From: Candidatus Coatesiibacteriota bacterium
GTDB taxonomy: Bacteria > RBG-13-66-14 > B26-G2 > WVWN01 > G020348885
Length of the DNA stretch: 37,633 nt
Reading direction: 5' to 3'
NCBI GenBank assembly: GCA_020348885.1
Contig: CP070755.1
Coordinates: 2,551,896 to 2,589,528, forward strand
Positions 1 to 10,740 of this stretch are shown here, piece after piece. The notes below the pieces were generated by a model. The model made no database searches. It was not told the origin of the DNA and saw nothing but the letters and a program-made list of their open reading frames with translations. A program made the translations under genes and the position numbers. Numbering within the stretch: the first letter of the stretch is position 1; each line of letters starts with the position of its first letter.

Positions 1-363
1 AACATCGTCGTGTCGTACGAGGAGGAACCCGTCGTATCCACCGACGCGCCGGTCAAGTTGATAGTCATTTACGAGCCGCAAAACTACAGCGTCCTCGTCC
101 CGGTCTTCGCCGAGGTTATCCTTCCTACCGAGGTACCGTTAACCAGGGACGAGTTCCGGGCGGTATGCGACGAGTACGACAATAAGGACGACATCATCGA
201 GGCGCTCGAGAGCGGCACCGGCGGTAAGGGCTCCGGTTCGGGAATAAGCGGCACGACGAAGATAATCATTATCGCTGCCGCGGCCCTCTGCTTGATAATC
301 GCCGTCGCCCTGTTCGGCCTGGTTATCTTCCTGGTCTTGAAACGCAGGAAGAAGCGGAAGTAG
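1..363 (+). CDS. 3' end of exported membrane-anchored protein (paralogue of the next gene)
   Basis: The frame is open from the first base, so the gene begins upstream of the window; only its last 120 residues are present. The protein aligns without gaps, except in a Gly-rich linker, to the C-terminus of the next gene (513-2582). The shared order is a beta-rich domain with VSTDAPV and VPVFAEVILPTE blocks, a Gly/Ser linker, one transmembrane helix after TTKIIII, and a basic tail ending RRKKRK. I infer a type I anchor with a cytoplasmic basic stop-transfer tail. The Met at position 10 is internal to the homologous domain and should not be taken as the start. Function is unknown. A strong terminator follows. 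Confidence 0.8.
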   Translation, partial: NIVVSYEEEPVVSTDAPVKLIVIYEPQNYSVLVPVFAEVILPTEVPLTRDEFRAVCDEYDNKDDIIEALESGTGGKGSGSGISGTTKIIIIAAAALCLIIAVALFGLVIFLVLKRRKKRK

Positions 364-385
364 GCGGGGCATCGACCGGAAGGAT

Positions 386-416
386 AACGCCGGGCCTTTC
401 CGCCCGGCGTTTTTTC
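386..416 (+). terminator. Rho-independent terminator after the first surface-protein gene
   Basis: A perfect 9-bp stem (ACGCCGGGC 387-395 with GCCCGGCGT 402-410) has a 6-nt loop and runs into six Ts. The same stem, with a different loop, follows the next paralogue at 2606-2628. Confidence 0.9.
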
Positions 417-512
417 GCTTTAAAACCGTAGTGGCAACGCGTTATTATTAAAACACCTTTTGTAGCCGTAATAAGGAGGTTTAGGCTCCGATAGGATAGT
501 AAGGGAGGTCTT

Positions 513-2582
513 ATGAACAAGTTCATAGTGGTTTTAACGGTCGCGGCTCTGTCCGCGCCGGTCCTCGCGACGTCGTTCCCCGGCGAGGAGCGTCCCGACC
601 CGCTGTCACCCGTCCGCGCCTACACGACCTACGACTGGGAGACCGACGCCGAGTACGAGTACACGGTGGACGACTCGGCCGCCACCTTCAGGATAACAGT
701 GCCCGAGAAGGAGGTCGAGGAGGTTTACGACGAGGCCGACGCGAAAGAAGCGAAGTTGTACTCCAATTTCGTGGACGCCGCTGGCGGTTGCGATTACTGG
801 GTCCTTCCGTCGCTGGAGCTTTGCGGTATCCGCGGCAAGTTCTTCGACGACGGCATGTACGCGGCCATCGAGCTGGAGTTGGAGAAAGGCACGGCGGAAC
901 TCCGCGGCGGGAAGGACGCGTTCCTGCTCCGGTTTGCCGAAGTACTGAATGATAAGTACAAGGCTTCGTTGAAACCGGCTGATAGCCCTTATCGGTCGGC
1001 GTTGGTTTACGTCGTGGCCGGGCTGGTACTCGGCTCCGCCGACGGGTCCGTCCCGGACGGGCTGGACGTCGAGCCGTTCATTTTGGAGGAGGCCCGGGCC
1101 GAAGCGGCCGCGTTCGTCGACGAGGACCCGCTGCGCTCAAAGCCGATAGGGTTCTATACGTGGCGCCCGGAGCTGGGGCGGATATTCACCCGGGACCGGT
1201 GGCTCCAACGCAAGTTCAAAAGCGATGACGACGACGAGTTCAGGGTCGCTCTGGCGCTGACCGACGCTGTCGCGTCCTACGGCGACCTGCGGGCCCAGCA
1301 TGAGTACGTGGTGAACACGTACGCCCGGTTGACCAACCCCCTGGCCTCCGAGACCGTCGGCGATTACGTATCGGCAGTACCGGCTCCGGCCAAGGCCCTG
1401 GTGAACGCGGCGGCCTTCGACGCGGCCAAGGAAGCGTTGGCCGGCGAGGGCCGTACCTTCGCTCTCTTCCCGGCCAGCCGGTCGAAGGAAGTGGACCTGT
1501 GCAACAAGCTCCAGGGATTCCCGCTTCTCGGCGGTAACTTGATGGACGTCTTGATAGAAGAGATACAGGCCGGACGGATGACCCTCAAACCGGACCGGTC
1601 CAGCGGCTGGTACGAGTATCAACAGTACGCCCTCGAGGCTTTACTCACGCCCGACAAGCTGCCCGAGGGTAAGAAGCTTATAATGGACGAGCGTTACCGG
1701 GAACGCCTTGAGGAGGCCTTCCGCTCGATGCTCACCCAGGCCCGGGAGACACACATAAAGAGCCTTGACATCGCGGAAGCGGGGGCCGAACCCGAGTTGG
1801 AAGTCTACGTAAGCCCCGAGTTCAACGCGGAGCCGATACCTACGTACTACCTTCGCGTCGCCCGCGGGTACGGGTTCTTGAGGGGCGTATTGGAGACGGC
1901 CTTAGGCGAACGTTTATTAAAAACCTACGGGCTGCGAGAGGAAGGTGCGGCCGCCGACGTTCTCGACGCGGAGTTAGCGGCGATTCAGGAACTTTACTAT
2001 GGGCTTTACCTCGAGACCTGCGCCAACATCGGCCTCGTCCCGGACCTGGAGGCCGGCGAGGTCGAGGACCCGGCGGGCGCCGCCAGGGCCGCCGAAGCCT
2101 GGTTGGGCGACTGGAAGGGCGACCCGTTGATGTCCCAGGATATCCGCGTCATCGTCCCCATCGGTCCGACCGGTGACGGGCGCCTGGATTGTTGGGCGGT
2201 CCTTGGTGTACGCCCCATAAACATAGTCGTGTCGTACGAGGAGAAGCCGGTCGTGTCCACCGATGCGCCGGTCGAGTTGATAGTCAATTACTTGTCGCGA
2301 GACTACAGCGTGCTCGTCCCGGTCTTCGCCGAGGTGATATTGCCGACCGAGGAACCGCTGACCCGGGACGAGTTCCGGGCGGTTTGCGACGCGTACGACA
2401 ATAAGGACGACATCGTCGAGGCGCTCGAGAGCGGCGCCGGTGGTACGGGCCCTAGTCTCGGGCCCGGCGGCACGACGAAGATAATAATTATCGCCGCCGC
2501 GGCCCTCTGCCTGATAGTCGCCGTCGCGCTGGTAGGGTTCGTTATCTTCCTGGTCTTGAGCCGCAGGAAGAAACGTAAGTAG
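513..2582 (+). CDS. Exported, C-terminally membrane-anchored protein of unknown function (689 aa)
   Basis: The start is supported by AGGGAGGT 5 nt upstream of ATG 513. Residues 1-19 form a signal peptide (short basic N-terminus, hydrophobic core, cleavage near VLA-TS). A long acidic region of about 620 residues follows, then a Gly/Pro-rich linker, one transmembrane helix (about 660-682) and an RRKKRK tail. This predicts a protein displayed outside the cytoplasmic membrane and held by a C-terminal helix. I do not recognise the domain. Weak resemblance to DUF3160-type proteins (Tyr-rich region around 205-235) was noticed but is not enough to name it. The last 120 residues are duplicated in the upstream gene, so this is one member of a tandem family. 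The gene is monocistronic, with a terminator on both sides. Confidence 0.85.
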   Translation: MNKFIVVLTVAALSAPVLATSFPGEERPDPLSPVRAYTTYDWETDAEYEYTVDDSAATFRITVPEKEVEEVYDEADAKEAKLYSNFVDAAGGCDYWVLPSLELCGIRGKFFDDGMYAAIELELEKGTAELRGGKDAFLLRFAEVLNDKYKASLKPADSPYRSALVYVVAGLVLGSADGSVPDGLDVEPFILEEARAEAAAFVDEDPLRSKPIGFYTWRPELGRIFTRDRWLQRKFKSDDDDEFRVALALTDAVASYGDLRAQHEYVVNTYARLTNPLASETVGDYVSAVPAPAKALVNAAAFDAAKEALAGEGRTFALFPASRSKEVDLCNKLQGFPLLGGNLMDVLIEEIQAGRMTLKPDRSSGWYEYQQYALEALLTPDKLPEGKKLIMDERYRERLEEAFRSMLTQARETHIKSLDIAEAGAEPELEVYVSPEFNAEPIPTYYLRVARGYGFLRGVLETALGERLLKTYGLREEGAAADVLDAELAAIQELYYGLYLETCANIGLVPDLEAGEVEDPAGAARAAEAWLGDWKGDPLMSQDIRVIVPIGPTGDGRLDCWAVLGVRPINIVVSYEEKPVVSTDAPVELIVNYLSRDYSVLVPVFAEVILPTEEPLTRDEFRAVCDAYDNKDDIVEALESGAGGTGPSLGPGGTTKIIIIAAAALCLIVAVALVGFVIFLVLSRRKKRK

Positions 2583-2604
2583 GCGGGGCGTTTACCGAAA
2601 TGAT

Positions 2605-2634
2605 AACGCCGGGCGCGGAGCCCGGCGTTTTTTA
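2605..2634 (+). terminator. Rho-independent terminator after the 689-aa surface protein
   Basis: ACGCCGGGC (2606-2614) pairs perfectly with GCCCGGCGT (2620-2628) around a GCGGA loop, followed by six Ts. It lies in the 65-nt gap before the convergent recA gene and may also help end recA transcription. Confidence 0.9.
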
Positions 2635-2647
2635 CCCCATATAGGCT

Positions 2648-3721
2648 TTATTCTTCGGCCGGTTCCTTCTCTTCATCTTCGCCTTCGTCGGCGGGGGTTT
2701 CTACCGACGACGGTTCGGTTTCGGCCAATCCCAGTTCCCCCCGTATCTTGGCGTCTATCTCGCGGGTTATTTCCGGGTGTTCGGCCAGGTAGTTGCGGGC
2801 GTTGGTGCGGCCCTGCCCGAGCCGCTCTTCGCCGAAGCTGAACCAGGTGCCGGTCTTGCTTATAAGACCCGCGTTGACGCCCAAATCGATGAGGTCGCCT
2901 AAGTAACTGATGCCTTCGCCGTATATAATGTCGAACTCCGCGACGCGGAACGGCGGCGCCACTTTGTTCTTTACCACCTTGACCCGCGTTCGGTTCCCGA
3001 TGGTGTTTTCCCCTTCCTTGATGGCGGCGATGCGGCGTATGTCGATGCGTAGGGATGAGTAGAACTTAAGGGCTCGTCCGCCGGGTGTGGTCTCCGGGTT
3101 GCCGAACATCACGCCTATTTTCATGCGTATCTGGTTGATGAAGATTACGCAGGTTTTAGATTTTGAGATAATCGCCGTAAGTTTGCGGAGGGCCTGGCTC
3201 ATCAGCCGGGCTTGGAGCCCTACGTGGGCGTCGCCCATCTCGCCCTCCAGCTCGGCCCGGGGGACCAGAGCCGCGACCGAGTCCAGGACGATGACGTCCA
3301 TCGCGTTGGACCGTACGATCTGGTCTACGATGTCGAGGGCTTGTTCGCCGCTGTCGGGCTGAGAGACCCAGAGTTCGTCCACGGCCACGCCCAGTTTCCG
3401 GGCGTACTCGACGGGTAGCGCGTACTCCAGGTCCACGAGAGCGCAGTATCCGCCTCGTTTCTGCGCTTCGGCGATAACGTGGAGCGCCAGTGTCGTTTTC
3501 CCGGAGCCTTCGGGGCCGAATATCTCGATGACGCGACCCCGCGGTATGCCGCCGACGCCCAGTGCCGCGTCTAGGCTAAGACAGCCGGTGGGGATAACGT
3601 CTACGTCCATCGCGGCGTCGGGGTCGCCGACCTTCATCAGGACGGTGTCGCCGTGCTTCTTTTTGATATTGGAGATCGCCCGCTCAAGGGCCTGGGTTTT
3701 GCCGTCGTCTTCGCCGGCCAT
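2648..3721 (-). CDS. recA: Recombinase RecA
   Basis: RecA forms ATP-dependent filaments on single-stranded DNA, catalyses strand exchange and triggers SOS responses. Walker A GPEGSGKT, the [12 protein letters not shown] Walker B region, [17 protein letters not shown] (loop L2) and the C-terminal KVVKNK segment are all present at family length. I chose ATG 3721 (MAGEDDGK) because GGAAGG lies 7 nt upstream. An in-frame ATG at 3736 would add MEGLF but overlaps that Shine-Dalgarno site. The normally near-invariant segment DAEHALDP reads DLEYALPV here; the catalytic Glu is kept but the neighbouring His and Asp-Pro are not. The C-terminal tail is very acidic, as in most RecA proteins. The gene has its own promoter about 80 nt upstream, so it need not be read from the ligA operon. 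Confidence 0.97.
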   Translation of the reverse strand: MAGEDDGKTQALERAISNIKKKHGDTVLMKVGDPDAAMDVDVIPTGCLSLDAALGVGGIPRGRVIEIFGPEGSGKTTLALHVIAEAQKRGGYCALVDLEYALPVEYARKLGVAVDELWVSQPDSGEQALDIVDQIVRSNAMDVIVLDSVAALVPRAELEGEMGDAHVGLQARLMSQALRKLTAIISKSKTCVIFINQIRMKIGVMFGNPETTPGGRALKFYSSLRIDIRRIAAIKEGENTIGNRTRVKVVKNKVAPPFRVAEFDIIYGEGISYLGDLIDLGVNAGLISKTGTWFSFGEERLGQGRTNARNYLAEHPEITREIDAKIRGELGLAETEPSSVETPADEGEDEEKEPAEE

Positions 3722-3801
3722 AAATAGACCTTCCATTAAATACCCTGAAGTTAAGTACCTATCGCTCTAAAAAGATGTATCTTTCTATTTACCGTTTCTC
3801 C

Positions 3802-3830
3802 ATTTTACTCCTACACGGCCGGTTCCGCAA
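3802..3830 (-). promoter_or_regulatory. Candidate sigma-70-type promoter of recA
   Basis: On the minus strand TTGCGG (3830-3825) is followed after exactly 17 nt by TAAAAT (3807-3802). It lies in the 140-nt gap upstream of recA. No obvious LexA-type dyad was recognised next to it. Confidence 0.6.
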
Positions 3831-3861
3831 GGGGAAAATGGGACGGCGATACCGTGAAACC

Positions 3862-4803
3862 TCAGTCTTCTTTCACTCGTCCGCGCTCATCCTCTAGAAG
3901 GAGGGCCACGCACGCCGGCGTTACGTCCGTGATCGAAGTGAGGCCGCGGAAACGTTCACGTTCGGTCCCTACGGTTATCAGCGGTACCGGTTTTCTTGTG
4001 TGCCCCCGGGTGGAAAGGTCCTCAACGTTGCCGTGGTCGCTGGTGACGATTAACAGCGTCCTGGCGAAATCGACGGCGCTTCGAATCCCGTTTAACATCT
4101 CGTCCACGTCCTCTAGATAGAGAGTCGCCCGGTGCATGCGTTGGCGGTGTCCGGCGAGGTCGGTTAGGAAGTACTCGAAGAGGGTAAAGTGGTGCACCGC
4201 TGCGACCCGGGCGATGATTTCGCCGGCCTCCCTCGGCTCGATAACCGGTACGTTCTCACCCCGGCGCCGGAGGCCCCGGTTGGTAAGGTCGTGAAAAACG
4301 GCTTCGCCCCGCCGGACGTCCTCCGAGGTTCGGAACCCGCCGAACGCGGCCAGGGACATAACGGTTGTCGCGGAAAGAGGGCGTCGTCTAGTTAAATACT
4401 CCGGGATTCTGCGGAAAGTGTACGCGTTAACGAACGCGGCCGAACAACCCGCGCGTACGAGCGTGGGCAATACGCCCCTGGTCGCTAGTATTGCCTGGAG
4501 CGCCTTGTTCGGATACCCGGGCATATGTCGCCTTAACAGCTCGGCGGCGTTGACGCCTGCGTAAAGGGACGTCTGGCCGGTAGCGCTCTGGGGGAGTCCG
4601 TCGACGCCCAATGTCGCGTCTAGCGGCGTTAAACTTGCTCGTTCGTTGCTTACGCCGGCGAGCCAGGCGTCCGGGTCGGTCGTCCCGACCCAGGAAGCCA
4701 AAGTCGGCATCCGGGCGACCAGGAGCGGGTTAACTTCCGGGTCCGCCGGGCCGATCCCCAGCCCGTCTATGAAGATGAATATGACGCGAGGGGCGTAGCC
4801 CAA
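3862..4803 (-). CDS. Alkaline phosphatase-superfamily metalloenzyme (phosphoglycerate mutase/phosphopentomutase type)
   Basis: The protein has the hallmarks of the two-metal alkaline phosphatase superfamily: an N-terminal IDGLG with the first metal Asp, a central SATGQTSL with the candidate nucleophilic Thr/Ser, TDLAGH, and near the C-terminus TSDHGNVED followed by GHTRKPVPLI. That set is closest to cofactor-independent phosphoglycerate mutases and phosphopentomutases, but at 313 residues it lacks the large cap of true iPGM. The substrate is unknown. The start is uncertain: TTG 4803 lies just past the ligA stop (TAG 4807-4805) with GGGGA about 8 nt upstream and puts the IDGLG strand near the N-terminus. 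An in-frame ATG at 4854 would overlap ligA by 50 nt. Translational coupling to ligA is likely either way. Confidence 0.8.
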   Translation of the reverse strand: MGYAPRVIFIFIDGLGIGPADPEVNPLLVARMPTLASWVGTTDPDAWLAGVSNERASLTPLDATLGVDGLPQSATGQTSLYAGVNAAELLRRHMPGYPNKALQAILATRGVLPTLVRAGCSAAFVNAYTFRRIPEYLTRRRPLSATTVMSLAAFGGFRTSEDVRRGEAVFHDLTNRGLRRRGENVPVIEPREAGEIIARVAAVHHFTLFEYFLTDLAGHRQRMHRATLYLEDVDEMLNGIRSAVDFARTLLIVTSDHGNVEDLSTRGHTRKPVPLITVGTERERFRGLTSITDVTPACVALLLEDERGRVKED

Positions 4804-4804
4804 G

Positions 4805-8168
<3,364 letters not shown>

Positions 8169-8471
8169 GGAGTTATGTTACCATGCTACGCCGGGCCCGG
8201 CAATACAAGAATTTAACCGTAACTATAACAAGTACGTCTAAACATAAAAAGCGGAACGACCCCCTGTCACAACTACGCCATAATTGCGCATCGCCCTCTA
8301 TAAAACGTCATATTGGCATAGGGATTGTTTTAAGAACTACGGTCGTTTTTTCGTGGCGTTTCGTAATACGCTGATAGTAAAGGATATATCGCGCCGTTGG
8401 CGAATCCGGTGATTGGTATATATTTTGCGAATTTCAGTAGTAAGAATCAGTTGTTAGAAGGTGTATGAGTT
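8169..8471. other. Divergent intergenic region between radA and the response regulator-Hsp20 gene
   Basis: About 300 nt of relatively AT-rich sequence with no credible coding frame. It holds the candidate sigma-70 promoter at 8397-8424. A sigma-54-like string (TGGCAT, 5 nt, TTGT at 8314-8328) has an imperfect -12 element. No CIRCE dyad was found. Confidence 0.6.
8397..8424 (+). promoter_or_regulatory. Candidate promoter of the response regulator-Hsp20 gene
   Basis: TTGGCG (8397-8402) is followed after 16 nt by TATATT (8419-8424), about 47 nt before the ATG at 8472. The surroundings are AT-rich. Confidence 0.5.
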
Positions 8472-9398
8472 ATGTCTAAGCCGCTGGCGTTGGTAGCCGA
8501 CGACGATATAGGCGTCCGGGAAGCGTTCCGCGAGTTCCTCGCGGCCGAGGACTTGGAAGTTGAGGAGGCTTGCGACGGGGCCGCCGCGATTAAGTTAGTG
8601 GAAGCGGCCGATCCCGACTTGGCGTTCCTGGACGTTCACATCCCGGTCTTCGACGGGCTTTCGGTCCTGAAGATGGCCAAGGACATCAAACCGGACCTAT
8701 ACGTGATAATGATGAGCGGCGAACCTTCGACCGGCATGATGGCCGACGCCATAGCGTCGGGCGCGTACACTTTCCTGGTAAAGCCGTTCGACTTCGAATA
8801 CCTGGCGCGGGTGGTCGAGGAGATAATGTCACGCGGACTGCCGGAAGAACTGGCCGGCAAGAAGTTTTCGGTGTTCGTTACGAACGGATTGAAGGACGTT
8901 AACAAAGGTAAAGAGGAAGATACAAGCGACGAAGGAGGTCAAGAAAGAATGGCTATCGTGAGATGGAGTCCGTTCCGCGACATACTCGCTGTTCAGAACG
9001 AGATGAATCGGATTTTCGACGACCTGATGACGAGACGCCGCGAAGAGGGTGACGTTGAAGGCGGAGTATGGGCACCGTTCCTGGACATAAGCGAGACTAA
9101 GGATGAGATAGTCGTAAAAGCGGAGATACCTGGCGTCGAGAAAGACGATATCAAACTCTCGATTACCGACAACATCCTGGTGCTTAAAGGCGAAAAGAAG
9201 ATGTCGCGGGAAGTGGAGGAAGAGAACTACCATCGGATCGAACGCGTTTACGGTAGCTTCTACCGTTCGGTGGAGCTTCCGTCGCGGGTTAAAGCCGACG
9301 GTATAGAGGCCAAATTCGAGAAAGGCGTGCTCGAGATCCGCATACCGAAGGCCGAAGAGGCCAAGGTAAAGGAAATCGAAATTAAGCTTCCCGAATAA
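8472..9398 (+). CDS. In-frame response regulator receiver-Hsp20 small heat-shock protein fusion (308 aa)
   Basis: Residues 1-120 are a complete receiver domain: acidic pair Asp10/Asp11, phosphoacceptor Asp54 in LAFLDVHIP, the MSGE switch Ser82 and Lys104 in VKPF. Residues 160-308 are a complete small heat-shock protein: N-terminal arm MAIVRWSPFRDILAVQNE, an alpha-crystallin domain (PFLDISETKDEIVVKAEIPG, IEAKFEKGVLEIRIPKA) and a short C-terminal tail ending IEIKLPE. A charged 40-residue linker joins them with no stop codon. Both domains are normally separate proteins. Met160 is preceded by a perfect Shine-Dalgarno site, so the same frame probably also yields free Hsp20. The alternative is a recent stop-codon loss between two genes, or a sequence error. 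Confidence 0.85.
   Translation: MSKPLALVADDDIGVREAFREFLAAEDLEVEEACDGAAAIKLVEAADPDLAFLDVHIPVFDGLSVLKMAKDIKPDLYVIMMSGEPSTGMMADAIASGAYTFLVKPFDFEYLARVVEEIMSRGLPEELAGKKFSVFVTNGLKDVNKGKEEDTSDEGGQERMAIVRWSPFRDILAVQNEMNRIFDDLMTRRREEGDVEGGVWAPFLDISETKDEIVVKAEIPGVEKDDIKLSITDNILVLKGEKKMSREVEEENYHRIERVYGSFYRSVELPSRVKADGIEAKFEKGVLEIRIPKAEEAKVKEIEIKLPE
8932..8939 (+). promoter_or_regulatory. Internal Shine-Dalgarno site for the Hsp20 half
   Basis: AAGGAGGT lies 9 nt before an in-frame ATG (8949-8951) inside the fused gene, at the exact point where Hsp20 homology begins. It is as strong as any ribosome binding site in the window. Confidence 0.8.
8949..9398 (+). CDS. Hsp20-family small heat-shock protein from an internal start
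   Basis: This is the 149-residue C-terminal part of the fused frame, read from ATG 8949 behind AAGGAGGT. Its length and N-terminus (a Trp-Pro-Phe arm followed by a helix ending in IFDDLMT) are those of a normal stand-alone bacterial Hsp20. These proteins are ATP-independent holdases that form oligomers and bind unfolding proteins, handing them to DnaK, whose gene lies 1.3 kb downstream. I list it separately because the sequence supports two products from one frame. Which one dominates cannot be read from DNA. Confidence 0.65.
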   Translation: MAIVRWSPFRDILAVQNEMNRIFDDLMTRRREEGDVEGGVWAPFLDISETKDEIVVKAEIPGVEKDDIKLSITDNILVLKGEKKMSREVEEENYHRIERVYGSFYRSVELPSRVKADGIEAKFEKGVLEIRIPKAEEAKVKEIEIKLPE

Positions 9399-9411
9399 CG
9401 CCGAAACGACT

Positions 9412-9442
9412 GTCGGGGCTCGGGGTGTTCCCGGGCTCCGAC
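9412..9442 (+). terminator. Stem-loop after the Hsp20 gene, possible terminator
   Basis: A 13-bp stem with two G-U pairs (9412-9424 with 9430-9442) closes a 5-nt loop. The following sequence has no good T run, so it may be a weak terminator or a 3' stabilising hairpin. Confidence 0.45.
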
Positions 9443-9558
9443 GGTCTCGGATTTACCAAGGGTTAGGTTTAATTCGAGTTATTGCTTATAGCGATTATCG
9501 CAAATTTTTTTAACCTTTCATTCTAATTAGCTGTTGGAATGGATTATCCTACGGAGGG

Positions 9559-10713
9559 ATGATGGATTTAAATAACGAACGGAATATCGGAGTGTTTATC
9601 GATTACGAGTACCTTCACATTACCCTGGAACGGCTATATGGAATAGTCTTGAAACCCGAACTCATAATTGCCGGTGTTCGAAACAAAGTAAGCGAGTACG
9701 GAAAGATTATTCTCGAAAGGGCGTACGCCCCTTGGAGTAATTTCGTTGACGGGCTAGCAAAACTTTCGAAATCGAGGGTAGAAACGATAAACATCACGTC
9801 GAAGCAGGTTGACAAGACCGACCTGGCGACCGGTCGGCGCTGTAGTATTCTACAGAATAACGCCGACATCTACATCGCCTGGGACATCGCGCAGTTGATA
9901 TTCTCGAATCAAAACATCGATACTTTCGTGATAGTTACCGGCGACAGCGATTTTATCGAGATAGTCAAGCGGGTCCAGCAAAACGGGCGGCGGGTTGCCG
10001 TCGTGGGGTTCAGGGACAACACTTCGGACCTGCTCCGCACCCAGGCAGATACGTTCATATCGCTGGACGATCTGGCGTCGGCCAACGAAAGCGCCATACT
10101 CGACCGGGTTATCGACCTTTGTCTGGACCTCGAAAACAAATTGAACTACGTCGGGTATAAACTCGTAATGGACATACTCATACGCGAAGAGCCGAACGTC
10201 AACTTCCGCGATATTATTCAGCGCGCGATAAACGACGGCGTGTTCTTTACCGAAAGGCGCCCGGAGCCGGACTCGGTCAAAGGCGAGGTCTTCGTGTTGA
10301 AGACCAACCTATCCCACCCGGCAGCCCAGGGCGTTATCGCCAAGCGAAAGGCCGAGGGCAAGCCGGTGCCGGTCGAAACCGCTGTGGGCGATGAACCGGG
10401 CGCTCGGGCGACCCGGAACCACGACGACCCGCGGTTCGTCGACGCGGTAAATCGTATATCGACCGGTGACTCGGCCGGCGCTCTCGAACGCTTCGAGGAG
10501 TACTTAACCGACTACCCCAACGACCTGTCGGCGTACGTGAGTTCGATAAAATGCTTGGTTGAACTGAACGATTCCGAAAAGTTACCGGCGATGTGCAAGC
10601 GGGCTCGCGCCGTGGAGAACTACGAACAGCAGCGGGACCACTTCCCCGATTGGGCCGAGTTCATCGAAAGCAAAAGCTACGGCGAATCGTCGGAAGTCGT
10701 AGTAACCGAATAA
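9559..10713 (+). CDS. NYN (PIN-like) domain protein with C-terminal tetratricopeptide-like tail
   Basis: Residues about 9-175 form a NYN/LabA-type domain, a PIN-fold putative RNase. Acidic residues fall where the metal site is expected: IGVFIDYEYL (first Asp), NADIYIAWDIAQL (middle Asp pair) and VIVTGDSDFIEIV (C-terminal Asp pair), followed by VAVVGF. A helical region, about 185-265, looks like the winged-helix or LOTUS-type modules that often follow NYN domains. Residues 300-370 (SAGALERFEEYLTDYPND) resemble a TPR. Likely function is RNA binding or cleavage. GGAGGG directly abuts ATG 9559, leaving 3 nt to the second ATG at 9562, so that second start is slightly preferred. The stop is 27 nt before dnaK, suggesting co-transcription with the chaperone gene. 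Confidence 0.8.
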   Translation: MMDLNNERNIGVFIDYEYLHITLERLYGIVLKPELIIAGVRNKVSEYGKIILERAYAPWSNFVDGLAKLSKSRVETINITSKQVDKTDLATGRRCSILQNNADIYIAWDIAQLIFSNQNIDTFVIVTGDSDFIEIVKRVQQNGRRVAVVGFRDNTSDLLRTQADTFISLDDLASANESAILDRVIDLCLDLENKLNYVGYKLVMDILIREEPNVNFRDIIQRAINDGVFFTERRPEPDSVKGEVFVLKTNLSHPAAQGVIAKRKAEGKPVPVETAVGDEPGARATRNHDDPRFVDAVNRISTGDSAGALERFEEYLTDYPNDLSAYVSSIKCLVELNDSEKLPAMCKRARAVENYEQQRDHFPDWAEFIESKSYGESSEVVVTE

Positions 10714-10740
10714 AAACTTAGATATAGAGGAGAACATCGT

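Noticed and set aside
3722-3861. LexA/SOS box at recA
   Set aside because: No convincing GAAC-type or CTGT-type dyad could be found near the recA promoter.
8314-8328. Sigma-54-like promoter upstream of the response regulator-Hsp20 gene
   Set aside because: The -24 half is good, but the -12 half reads TTGT rather than TTGC, and a sigma-70-type promoter lies closer to the gene.
8169-8471. CIRCE (HrcA) operator for the heat-shock genes
   Set aside because: No TTAGCACTC/GAGTGCTAA dyad is present here or before dnaK.
9491-9501. Short palindrome GCGATTATCGC upstream of the NYN gene
   Set aside because: Only 5-bp arms and no promoter elements placed around it; compatible with chance.
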